A stretch of DNA of 64,000 nucleotides from Euglena gracilis. Its lineage: Eukaryota > Euglenida > Euglenophyceae > Euglenales. Positions 45,901-56,537 of this stretch are shown piece after piece. Position 1 is the stretch's first letter; each line of letters begins with the position of its first letter. A program made the translations under genes and the position numbers. The notes under the pieces are model-generated. The model was not told the DNA's origin, ran no database searches, and saw nothing but the letters and a program-made list of their open reading frames with translations. Location: NCBI GenBank assembly GCA_039621445.1, contig CP154954.1:13138716-13202715 (forward strand). The letters are read 5' to 3'.

Positions 45901-47145
45901 TTCATTGGCTTGGGCGGAAAAGTGCGCAAAATTCGCGGAATCACCGCTCTACTGGGAAATGTGCTGTTGCGCTTCCTGAAATGCGGATGCAAGTGTGGAG
46001 AATTGCTCCAATGTGATAAATTGTCCCAAATCGGGATTTTTGACGGAGATTTCATGCAACTTTTGCTGCAATTGTGGAAAAATTGCCGTAATTGGTTCCA
46101 ATTGATGGGATAAAGCTTGCAAACTACGTTGCATGTTGGAGAAAATCGCATCATTGCGGGATTGTGTTTCACACATGGCTTAACTCACTTTTTGGAAGTG
46201 TTGTGGCAAATGTGCCTGCAAATGTGTGTCTAAACCTTGACGCAAAGTTGCTAGGTCCACATTGGTGGATTGAACATTTGTTCGGCAATATTCACCAACA
46301 TCACGCACATAACTGCAAAGGTAATTCAGCTTGTGTTCTACAAACTTTTGGTTGTTTTCATCAAAATCCAAAACAGTGTTAAGTGTCATAGCGCAATCCG
46401 CTACACGGATTGAGTACACACTAAGTGTGGACATGGGAGATTTGCCGCGTTAGCGGGTGGTCCACTGGAAGATTTGCGACTATGCGCTGAATCACGGTAA
46501 TGGGTTGAGGGGAAATATTTTTCAACTACTCCGCATCACTGCTCATAGATTCTGTGGGACTTGCATAAGCCGGAACTGTCAAACGCATCTCCGGGTGCCA
46601 TGGCAATGCCGGAAAAGAACCCGTATCGGGTGGTGCGGGCAATTGTCCAATCAGACTTGTGGGGGGAAGCATAGGTGGGGGCTGAAAGAAACATGGTGTT
46701 TCTAACCCACCCTCAACAAAAAGTTGCTGTGGCGTATCCGCCTCAGAGTCAAATGTGCCTATCGGCACCAGTGCGAGATCTCGCCGTGGGAATGGGTGTT
46801 AGCCGATCGGCTTTCCAACAAAAGGGGTTGGGCCTGTTGGGCATGGGGTTGCTCTATAGAGCTGGAAACCAAAAGTGGTTGTGCCTGTTGGGCATGGGTT
46901 TGCTCTATAGAGCTTGACACCGATAAGTGTGGGGGTGCCCATCGGGCGGTGGGAGGATTATTCGACACAGACACCGATAGGTGTGACACACGCGGGGAAG
47001 GAGGATTACCTGCACAATGAGTCAATGCTTGAGTACCCCTATGGGGTTGAGAATCCTCATTGGAGCTAGTCAATGATGCCGCAGGTTCAAGTACTCGAAG
47101 TGATCCAATCAATGCAGCGTAGTCAATGGGAGTTGTGCTCTGCAT
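42931..47145 (-). pseudogene. Element A gag, broken
   Basis: It starts at ATG 47145 (MQST..., the same start as element B) and runs in several frames to TAG at 42931. A Ser/Gln-rich N-terminus with a 51-bp tandem duplication is followed by a long helical, probably coiled-coil capsid-like region with many Gln/Leu heptad patterns, then a Gag segment (FFRDWEYYW, FIDCLPRDEKERARQL). Next come an Arg/Ser-rich tail and two CCHC zinc knuckles. In the first (CFLCNQPGLMSREC) the His is replaced by Leu; the second (CSLCGSKDHHSSKC) is intact. Its length exceeds 1,300 codons, very large for Gag. Confidence 0.75.
46818..46920 (-). repeat. 51-bp tandem duplication in element A gag
   Basis: Two copies each contain GCCTGTTGGGCATGGG and the palindrome GCTCTATAGAGC (46851-46862 and 46902-46913, 51 bp apart). 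On the element strand both copies encode SSIEQ.HAQQAQPLL, so the frame is kept. Confidence 0.85.
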
Positions 47146-47379
47146 TTTTGAAGCAAAAACACAAAAACCAAGTGTAACTAGTGGTGTAAAATGCAGAAAC
47201 AAGTGCAAAAAGAGGGGATAGTATAAAAAGTAAGCAGAGACCCGAACTCTGAGGTTTGAAGCAGCGTATACTGCGAACCGTCAGAGGACGTGTCCGTGCG
47301 TACGGCTTTGGCCGGAAACGGCTTGTAGTGCCTGTGGTCGCCTATAGGCGGGGCACCACACGACCGTTTCCGGTCAAAT

Positions 47380-47404
47380 GGATCGAAAACCTAAACTGCT
47401 ACCA
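47380..47404 (-). other. Element A primer-binding site (initiator tRNA-Met type)
   Basis: Immediately inside the 5' LTR the element strand reads TGGTAGCAG, complementary to the CUGCUACCA 3' end of eukaryotic initiator tRNA-Met. Eight bases later comes GTTTTCGATCC, resembling the complement of its T-arm. Confidence 0.75.
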
Positions 47405-47852
47405 AGTGTACGTCCAACCCTTTTCCTCGCTTTCGGCCTTTGGTGCGCAAGGTAAAAAGTTGGAGTAACAAAAGGGAAAAAAACTAAAATAATATAAAAG
47501 TTGTAAGCCCTTTTCCCCAATTAAGAGGCAGAGCACAAGGCAGGGGAGAAGCCCTATGGGCTACGACAATGCAAAGTACCAAGTGAATTGGCTGTCCTTT
47601 CAGGACTTCAAATGAAAACAAATCAAACTTGAAATTCAAGTAAGACAAAGTGAAAGAACAAAGTAGAAAATAGAAAATACCACCTGTGGAGAGGAGAACC
47701 AGAATAAGGATTAGGTATTCCTAATTCAGGCCGTTGGCCATCTTTAGGAATACCACCTAGCATAGTACTGTGTATGGGGCTCAGAGCTATATCTGGCCGT
47801 AGGCTTATACCTACATACACAGTACCATGGCCTTACGGCTGCCTGGTACACA
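47405..47852 (-). repeat. Element A 5' LTR
   Basis: Near-identical partner of 30455-30901. It should contain the promoter and polyadenylation site; none is individually identifiable. Confidence 0.9.
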
Positions 47853-47857
47853 GGCGG
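47853..47857. other. Target-site duplication, right copy (GGCGG)
   Basis: GGCGG immediately after the LTR, matching 30450-30454. Confidence 0.7.
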
Positions 47858-49886
47858 CTCAATTGGTCTAGTAGTCCCGGGATAAACCGTGACCAGCGAG
47901 GAGTTGCGTGGGAGTACTTCAGTGCCACAATGGATTTTCCTTCTGAAGATTTTCCAGAGAGATTATTCCTGCCAAATTTACTTGTCGTATCACCACAGAT
48001 TTTTCAGAAAAGCGAAGTCCCAGCAGTTTTTCATGGGTTGCCACAGGATGTTAAGACCCGAGAAGATTTTTCACAATCAACTTGGCCAATTTCAGCACGA
48101 ATTTAGACGAGTACCCAGATTTTTTTGGAATTTTCTCAAGATTCCCACAGTTTTTGCCAACGGCATGCATTTTCAGCAATATTTATTGTGGGGGGCATGG
48201 GCCCATTTATAAACTGGCATGTATTTTCCCGCACAAAGGTGTTATCTCACACAAGGTTCGTTCAGCTTTCAAGTGAAAAAAAAGTTAATTTTTCCTTTCC
48301 CCGTCACAGAAAGTTTCCTGTGACTTTGACAGATTTTCAGCCAAAGCGGTCGAGATGGGTGATATCCTCCGTACGGGGAGATGGGGAGGAGGGAAGATCC
48401 TTGGTAGGAATGTGCAATGAGGAGAGTGCACGAAAGTTATGTGGGATGGGATCTTTTCAGAAACGACCACAAAAACAGGCGGAGACCCAAGCCCGTCCCG
48501 TTTTGCAAATTTTCCTTTTACCCCCTAGTTGCTCCCTCCCTAGGCAACCTAGGTCCAGAGGTATGGGGAGCAACATTTTTGACACCCCTCGCTCAGATTT
48601 TGGTCTTCCCCAGAATGGTGTATTTTCCTTCCGTATTTTTTGCAAGTAACAGACTCACGAACAATACCTTCTTTGTATGCCCTCCAGGTAAGCGTGTTGG
48701 ACTTTCCCGTTGAAACACATGAAACATTTCCATCTGTGATTGCCCTGGTGCAACATTAGCTCACAGGGATTGGGGAAGGGGAAGGGATGATGGGGGAAGG
48801 CGCCGTTCTTTGTTGCCAAGATTCAATTTTTGTAGGTATCCCATTTCGGGGCATGGTGAAAAATGACGCAAAAATAAACAGGTTTTCTTTTCATTAGCAG
48901 GATTTTACGCCAAAACTGTCCAGAGTTTCAACAACGTTTTTTAAGAAGGATTGGAAGTTTTTTTGAGACATAAATTTTCGACGCTTCAGAGTTTTGTCAA
49001 ATGTGTCTCTGATGCGAATACGTGTCATGTGCTAAGACAAGAATTTCCCCTTATTTTTCACCAAAAACGGTAGAATTAAAGCCAGAAAGAAAAAGAAACT
49101 AGAAAGGAGTTGGCAAGGGAAAAAAGTTTGCTTATTTCACTCAGTGGATGGTTGATTTCCATCGGACATGAATTGCTGATTTCCCCTAGCGATTTTCATT
49201 TCCCCCAAGCTCAAGTCCTGAGAATGATACAGGGATTTTTTGAACAAACGCAGAGGGGATGCAATTCAAAGGACCAGGTGACCCCCTCTTGATACGAGTC
49301 AACCCCGCGTTTGGTTGCAGGTAACCAAATTCGTTTAAAAAACACGAAACGAGAACGTTTCTCAAAATTTCACCAGAAAACCTCAGGAAGGGGGGGCGTC
49401 GTCAAAAAATTCTTCGAAAGTGGAAGAAGCACCGCTGCTAAACCCCAACTCTCTTGTAGATGCCCCCTAATGAATTTTGGGTTCGGAGGAACAATTTTTG
49501 AAATGCCAAGGAGACAAAAAATTGACAATTTTGGATTTTATTTCTGTAAAAGCAAAAGTTGGACAAATTTTCCAAGTGCATTTTTTCTCCAAAAGAGGTT
49601 ACAATTTGAGCCAAGATTTGAGAGATGGCCGGGTGGGCAAGGGTTGGTGTGACCCACCCAAAAAAACGAATCCGTAAGTCACATTTCCTTTTCACTTTTG
49701 GGAAAAGTGATCAATTTTTTTTGTTGTTTCTGATATTTGGTGTTTGGTCGCGACAAGCAACATACCACAAAATTCAACAATACCCCCTAACAGAAAAGCG
49801 TGCAACACTCAAAAAGCGGGGAAAGACAAAAAAACGAAAACAAAACAAAGTTTGTGAGACTAATGTCATGAGCAACGCTTCCAAAC
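47858..49886. other. Host DNA between elements A and B, no gene seen
   Basis: T-rich non-coding sequence resembling host introns or intergenic DNA. Short ORFs lack recognisable domains. It starts with the sequence into which element A inserted. Confidence 0.5.
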
Positions 49887-50183
49887 TGTGTACCAGGCGT
49901 ATGCTTCTCTCCACTTCCGTTAAGGAAGTTAGGATGGAAGCTGATCCTTCTCTCTCCACAGGTGGTATTCTTATTCTTTTATATTCTTGTTCCTTCCTTT
50001 TCTCTGGACCGGACTTGGATATCCAGTCCGTCCTCCCTGCATTGCACTGTGCTCTGCTTCTTGGGAAGTGGGAAAAGGGTTTTTTCTGTTACTCTGATTT
50101 TCAGTTCCCAAGTAGGTGCGCCAAGGCGAAAGCGAAGGCTTTTTGTGAATTGGGAAAGGGAAATTGGGAATCAGACGTACACT
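49887..50183 (+). repeat. Element B 5' LTR
   Basis: Starts TGTGTACCAGGC and ends ACGTACACT, the same termini as elements A and C. Internal blocks CACAGGTGGTATT and GTGCGCCAAGGCGAAAGCGA also correspond to A's LTR. It is about 150 bp shorter. Confidence 0.85.
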
Positions 50184-50270
50184 TGGTAGCAGATTGGTTA
50201 CGATCCCACACATACTTCACAGAAAGAAAGGCTACCAGGTATTACACTTGGTAGCAGATTGGTTCGATCC
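50184..50270 (+). other. Element B primer-binding site, duplicated
   Basis: TGGTAGCAGATTGGTTACGATCC-type sequence at 50184-50206 directly follows the LTR. A second copy, with GGTTCGATCC, lies at 50249-50270 after ATTACACT. TGGTAGCAGA is an exact 10-base complement of the initiator tRNA-Met 3' end. Confidence 0.75.
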
Positions 50271-50461
50271 TACGCTGACTGGCAGCGCAGGGCCCCTGCA
50301 CCGTTGTTACACGGTCGCAGCGTCAGCTCCCGGCTTCTAGTCAACGTCTAAGCAGACGAGCAGGCTCCGGAAGGCTCTGTACGGATTACCCGTTACAGCC
50401 CCTCTGGTGCCAGCACATCTGCTTAGTTTTGTGGTTTTTTGCTGTTTTTGTCATCAGAAAG

Positions 50462-53400
50462 ATGCAAAGCACAGGCCCCAACCATCAATTCAACTATGCC
50501 TTATTACAGGCATCATTGCAAGACATTGACCAAGAAACTGGGGACTGGAAGCTTTTATGTGAACGTGCTTCCAGTTCCCACGCCGATGAGGCACAATTGG
50601 TTCAATTGTCAAGATTGCAACATTTGTCATCATTGACAGTGGTCGGCGATGAGCCCTCCACTTCATTGGCTTCAGAGGCTAATGCGGCCTCTTCCGCAAT
50701 CACCTTGCCACAACGGGGGTATTCGCCTCTGTCTGCGGCAATGGTGCAGCTGCGCACGCCGGAGAGACCCGTGGTGATTCCGCCACCGGGCTTCTCTGGT
50801 GATGGTGGGCTGGAAACCCCGTGTTTCTTTCAACCACCCCACCCGTTCTTCCACCGGCAAGCCCTTACAGAGCTTTGCCACCACCACCCGATCTTGGGTG
50901 CTATCCCGCATTACCTTGGCAGCCGGAGACTCGCCTAGTGGTACCAGAATTCTCTGGTACGTCCCAACCCATGGATGGCTATGGGAAGGGCACTGGGGAG
51001 CTCCTCACTGCTGAGGATGTGCAGGATATCGTTGCTCGGCTTCCAGGGGATCACCCCCTTGTGAGGCAGTTCAACCATGTGCAACAATGTGTTGCAGATT
51101 GTGCAACTGCACTGAACAAAGTGCTTCAGTTTGATGAGGACAACCAAAAACATGTCTTCACCAATCTGGAATACTGCTGGAATTACTTGCAGGAAGTTGG
51201 GAAATATTGCCAGAGGAATTTCGAAAGTGCGGGTATTGACCTTGCAAACTTTCGGGAAACCTTTGACAAAATGTGCCAACAACTCCCGCAAAACTTCCGG
51301 CAAATAAGTGAATGCATGCATGAAGCGGAAACGCGGAATGACTCCAAGTTTCTGCACTTGCATGACTCACTACGGCAGTTATCGGGACAAATGCAGTCCT
51401 GTTCATCCGCGTTGTTGCATTTGCAACAACAGTTGCATGCACGAGATTCCTCGTCTGCAACAACAAACAGTGGTGGATTTGTGTCTACGGACCATTTCAC
51501 CACATTGTTCGCAACTTTTCATGAATCGAAACTCCGCATTATGCAGTTGTGCGATGAAACGGAAACGTTTCGGCAATTCCAGTCACAAGCTAATGAGAAT
51601 TTTGCTCCCCACGCGTATGTGCGGCAGTTGGAGGAGCGACTTTCCCGTTTGGAGCAGAAAACCTGCTATTGTGATGCAAATCGGGTTCGACTATCCAATC
51701 TGAGCGCGAAAGTCGCGGAAGTAGCACAACGACAGGATTACTTGCAGTTGCAGTTGCAATCCGACATTGGCGGGATTAACTCGGCCATTGCGGGTTTGCA
51801 ACAAAGCTATTCCGCACTTTCCCACCGAGTTTCGGACATTAGCGGTATTCAAACTGCTATTGGAGAACTCCAGACCCGGTATGCATCTGTGTCTACCAAA
51901 GTAGCGGAAATGCAGTCTCTACCTGCAGCTTCCAGTTCCCGGATTACAGAGAACCCTGATTTCAAGGCATTTTATGACAAAATGCTCACTGGCAATCAGG
52001 AAACCTTGCAAGATTTCTGCAACAGCCTATTACGGCTTGAGGAATCGGTGAATCGGAATTCCCGATCCACGCAAGGTGAGATTACCAGGTTGGATGAGCG
52101 AATTTCCGCGTTTCTGGATAAGCCACAACCCGGAAATTTGCCCGTAATTACCACAACCGCGTTGTCGGATAACCCCGCACTGGTTGAACCCAACACCACA
52201 CCAACCAAGGTGCAAACACCTTTGCAGATTCTCTCAAAAGCTGTAAAATCATTAACGGGACAACTCCAATTATTGGATGAGTCTCACGGGAAACTTGTCC
52301 AAGATGTTACCGGAATTTCTGAAAGGATTCCGCATTTGGATGACTTTTCCCGTTACCGCAAGCGTATTCGCGCTTCGGAGGATGAGGTTAACCGTTTTTG
52401 CGGCCAACTCCAACTCGTTGAGCATTTGGAGCAAAGTGTGCATTACTTGTCTGTCGGTTTGGATAGTGTACAACCAACAGCGGGTTTCACACCGCAATTC
52501 GGCAGTATTCATTGCCGAAGATGCGCCACATGTTCCAGATTCGCGTTTCCACAACCCGAATCCAGGTGCACACGCACCACCACCACCCGTGTCCCGAGTG
52601 TCACAATCCGCGATTCCGCGAATGGTGCCACCATTGGCCCTGTCCACAACCCAAACCCAGTTTTCGGATGAATTTCCCATTACGGGAACCGAATTTTCGG
52701 AAAAAACGGCGATTCTGCAAATGTCTCCATCAAGAAATACATCATTGCATGCTTGTGCGTGGAATGAGCCAAACCCGTACACCGGGAGTGGGTCACATGT
52801 TGCATGCGCGACATACCCCCACACCGGAGAGTCCCCCTATTACGGGTGACCAACAGGGTTTGCGACCGGATTTCCGGTACCAGGATTCACCTTCACCAGA
52901 AATTTCGCGATTCCGACAAGAATCCGGAAAGGATACGCTTTGTGCTCGAGCGTACCCAGGCACAAAACCGCCCTATACCACCGAGGGTCATTGGGTTTCT
53001 CAGAAAGACTTCAAGGGCACCATCGCAATCGCGAACAAGGTGAAACCCCAATGGGAAGGTGATCCAACCACATGGAGACAGTTTTTCCGGGACTGAGAGT
53101 ACTACTGGGCATTGAAAGGGCCAACCCAGGACACAAACCCGGAGGTGATCAAGATGTAATTCATCGATTGCCTCCCTAGGGATGAGAAGGAGCGCGCGCG
53201 ACAACTTGTACTTCGCTACCGCGTTTCCTTTGATGACCTGGTGGAGCAATACGCTTCCACCAGTTCAAGTTTGGTCGCTGGGATTACTCTAGAGACCAAG
53301 TGGTGGCAATGCGCCTCCCCCGATCGCAATTGGAAGTCCATTGACTTTTTTTATGTCAAATGGTTAGGACTTGCCGCTGAAGTGGATGAACTCAGTGAAA

Positions 53401-54439
53401 AGCAAATGCGCGAACAGTTTGGCGCTTTTCTCATGCATTTTACGCCTAGCCTCATTAAGGATATCCATCGTGAGGAGTTGGCGAGTCATCCAATGACTCT
53501 TGGCCAACGCTGGAACTACGTTTTCAAGCAATTGAAGCTATCACAGCTTCTTGGTCAGATTCAATCCGTGTATAACGCACACCAAACCGCTGGATTACCG
53601 GCTGGTTCGGTGAACGCATTGCAAAAATCACCGGTTTCACCCACTTCACCCACCACGGGATCGAAAACGTGATATCCGCGTTCTTCGGACCAAGCCACGG
53701 ATAAAGTGTGCTTTTTGTGCAACAAATCGGGACATATGTCTCGGGAATGTCCTAATCCTGAAGCGCGAAAGCGTATTCAGAGTCCGCGAGGCTCGACCTC
53801 ATCACGAGGTTCGGGTTCTTCCGCATTTTAACGCCAATCGGGCAATTCACGGTCATCGGGTCCCCGTTCCGGTGGTATTAGCCCCCGGATCCCGTTCCGT
53901 GATGAGCGGAAACACGGTACCCCTCGGGGTAGGTCACCCGGTGCACCAGCCAAAAAGCGTGATTCTTATCCCGAGACACCGCGATCGCGTTCGCGAAGCG
54001 GATCATCCTCTTCGCGATCCTCATCTGGAAAACCCCGATACACCGGTCATGGTCGACGGGATACCCGCTCACAACGACGGTTTGACGGGAAATCAGGAAA
54101 CCGATCCCCCCGTTACCCAGAACGCGACACAAATCTCGGTGTTCGCTTTGTGGATCGAGTGATCACCACTCATACAAATGTCCGCGTTCTCGTTCTCCCC
54201 GCCCTGGCCATCGTCATCGCGGTATGAATCGCGGTGACAAGGGCCAATCCTCCAACCGCCATAAAGTCGGTTTCAAGATATCTTGTTTGGAGGATGACAC
54301 CCCGGCTTCGGGCAGGGAGGGGAATGAGACCACGGATACCGATTTCGACGAGGCCCGCATGGCGGTGCGCACATTGAAATCCGTTTATACCTCTAATTGG
54401 CCCATAGCCGGCTATTCGGCCGGTTCGGACCTGGAGTAG
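50462..54439 (+). pseudogene. Element B gag, broken
   Basis: It starts at ATG 50462 (MQST...) and ends at TAG 54437-54439. Frames: 50462 to about 50830, then 50821 to about 52512, then about 52512-54120 with stops (TGA 53095, TAA 53157, TGA about 53669, TAA about 53829), then the frame of 54224-54439. The central 500 residues are a Gln/Leu-rich helical region with several coiled-coil-like stretches (VRQLEERLSRLEQKTC, LQLQLQSDIGGINSAI). A Gag segment (FIDCLPRDEKERARQL) and two knuckles follow: CFLCNKSGHMSREC (intact CCHC) and CSLCGSSDHHSYKC. It should form virus-like particles and bind RNA; this copy is dead. Confidence 0.75.
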
Positions 54440-54469
54440 GGGAGCCCGAGGTCCGAGGGCACGGACCTC
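54437..54469 (+). promoter_or_regulatory. Putative gag stop-codon readthrough signal (element B)
   Basis: TAG (54437-54439), spacer GGGAGCCC (8 nt), then a perfect 7-bp stem GAGGTCC/GGACCTC with loop GAGGGCAC (54448-54469). The protease frame is the same as the gag frame and is open directly after the UAG, so suppression of the stop would give Gag-Pol. Confidence 0.65.
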
Positions 54470-55959
54470 TGGGCTGATGAACAGATGGAGGTAGGACCTG
54501 ATCAACCCTGCCCCCCCTGCCCATCTGCCTTTCTGGTCGGTACCCGGAAAATTTTCGGGTCCCCCACCCCCCACTCCAACTTTCCGCTCGGAATGTTGTG
54601 CAAAGTAGGAAAGGGTTCATGGGAAAGCTGGCAAGAAAACGTATTTTCGCCAGACCCTTCACTTTGCCTACCCCCCATGGAACTTTTGGTCCAAGCGGAA
54701 ATCAAAATCAAATTTTTTTGTGCAAAAGTCAAAATTCTCATTGACACTGGTTGTCGCATTGCACTACTTTTTCGGTTCGGGTTGATACCAACCTCCATCT
54801 TGGTGAAAGCCAAGAGGCCGATCAAAATTACGACGGCTGACGACACCCCCATGTGCGGTGGTGACTTAAGCTGCTTTTTGGACATTGTCCTACCCCTCAT
54901 CCCCAAGCACCACTCACACCCCCCGCAACCGCAAAATTTTCCGGATACCTGGGGATACGAATCCGGAAACCATGGTTCTGACGTATTTATAGGACACCCC
55001 TTTTTACGTCAGCCCCGGCTGGTAGTGGATTGCCACTGCCACTGTTTGCGCACACCACCATTCTCTTCATTGCCCCCCAAATCTTCATCACCTGTGGCGT
55101 CAAACCGCGACGACCACCAATTTTTCTACACCGTTTTCAAAAACTTTTAACCCGTTACCAACCACACCAACCAACGTTTTACACACCGGGTGTACCGAGA
55201 AAGTTCACCCCCTGCCCACTGACACACCAACTTCCGTTCCCCATGAAGCAGGGCAGGCGAGTAGCGGTACCCCTCTCGTTCCACTGGGTTACAAGACGCA
55301 AGCCCAAAGGCCTGAAGTAATTACGGTGTCGAGTAGTCGCCCAGCTGCACCAACATCCCGTTTTCCACCAGATGTATCGCTTTCAGATACATATGTACAC
55401 CCCCCAGCAGCTACAAAAGCGCATCCCAACTTTTACACACATCCTCACCAGACCAACACGCGCGACCAGGACCACTACTCCAACACTTCCTTCCAATGTG
55501 TGCACTGTAGGAGAATTTCCGCCCAGCCAGATTTCGATTGTGGTTGTTTAGTCCAAACACCAACACTAATCCCGATTTCGCTCACCCATACACTTGGTTG
55601 CGGATCGCAATGCGCGACCGTACACCAAGTGCTCCAACAACGAGGTATTGCCTTGTTGTTTGGGTCCGCGAAATCCGTGTCACACACCTCCCCCACCTCC
55701 ATCTGGCATGATATGGACTTGGTATGCACCCATCCAACCCATCAACCCTTGGGAATGCCCCTATGGAGTGTGGATGACACACCCTTGACCTATGTTTGTG
55801 GATCCCTGAATTGCGTTACCGCTCTTCAACCCGCGAACCAGGTGGACACCTACGCGATGCACGTGTGGAACGCATTTAATTTTGGTCAATACCGTATTTT
55901 GGAGGAATGGTTCTCCAAAATAGCTGTTTTGGCTGATGCTTTAGATTTGTCGTTGGAAA

Positions 55960-56170
55960 TTGATGCGTTTTCAGCAAAAGCGCATGCGCGCTTGTCGCGA
56001 TATTGATCGCGACATTCCAACGCATTTCTTAAATTTTGGGGTGATACGTTGCTATGGATGCACCCTCCCCCAAAACTTATCCCGGATGTGGTGGAGAATA
56101 TCCTCCGCGATGAAGCGCGAGGAGCTCTCTTCATACCCGTCAATCCGAATGCAGATTGGTTTCACCAACT
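55960..56170 (+). pseudogene. DIRS-like domain upstream of RT (element B)
   Basis: LEIDAFSAKAHARLSRY, stop, SRHSNAFLKFWGDTLLWMHPP, LIPDVVENILRDEARGALFI and PVNPNADWF. Same pattern as element A. The conserved Trp codon has become TGA here. Confidence 0.5.
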
Positions 56171-56537
56171 ATCCTATGTGTGCTTTCATTGGTGGGATTT
56201 ACCCGCTGATGTACCACTATTCGAGGATTTTTGTGGTATATTATTACCACCTGTTAAAGAAATCATTTTTCGTGTTTGTTTCTTTGACACATTCGGAATA
56301 TCCGATTTGCGTGTGCCAAGATACCTTGGTACCAATGGGGATGCCACACCCTCAACACAGATTTCCGCGGTCATTGAGAGTGCTGACCAACACCCTAAGT
56401 CAGCTGATTAGTGTTCGCCAATTACTCGCGAATTCCATGGTGTACTGGATAACCCAGTTTACGCCTGCGACATCGACCGCGCGATTCGCGGTCCGTTCGG
56501 TTTTTGCAAAATCGAGCTCAAGGGTGGAGCTAAACCC

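Larger units (their letters stand above)
30455..47852 (-). mobile_element. Element A: complete 17.4-kb Ty3/gypsy chromodomain LTR retrotransposon, degenerate
   Basis: Direct repeats of 447 bp (30455-30901) and 448 bp (47405-47852) flank the element. They differ by roughly a dozen positions by eye. The 5-bp direct repeat GGCGG sits immediately outside both ends (30450-30454, 47853-47857), as expected for integrase-made target duplication. In minus orientation the order is 5' LTR, primer site, gag, protease, DIRS-like domain, RT, RNase H, integrase, chromodomain, third coding region, polypurine tract, 3' LTR. RT-RNase H-integrase order plus the chromodomain places it among Ty3/gypsy chromoviruses (Metaviridae). 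All ORFs carry frameshifts or stops, so it is not autonomous as sequenced. The length is extreme for a chromovirus and comes largely from the third coding region. Confidence 0.9.

Noticed and set aside
47853-47900. Possible tRNA 5' half (GGCGGCTCAATTGGTCTAGTAG)
   Set aside because: Resembles a D-arm, but no anticodon arm, T-arm or acceptor complement follows, nor on the other side of element A.
53095-56006. TGA reassigned to Trp (element B has TGA where element A has TGG at 53095 and 56004)
   Set aside because: Element B also has TAA and TAG at Glu/Ser positions and a TGA at an Arg position, and the LRR gene uses TGG for Trp and ends in TGA. The stops are decay, not a code change.
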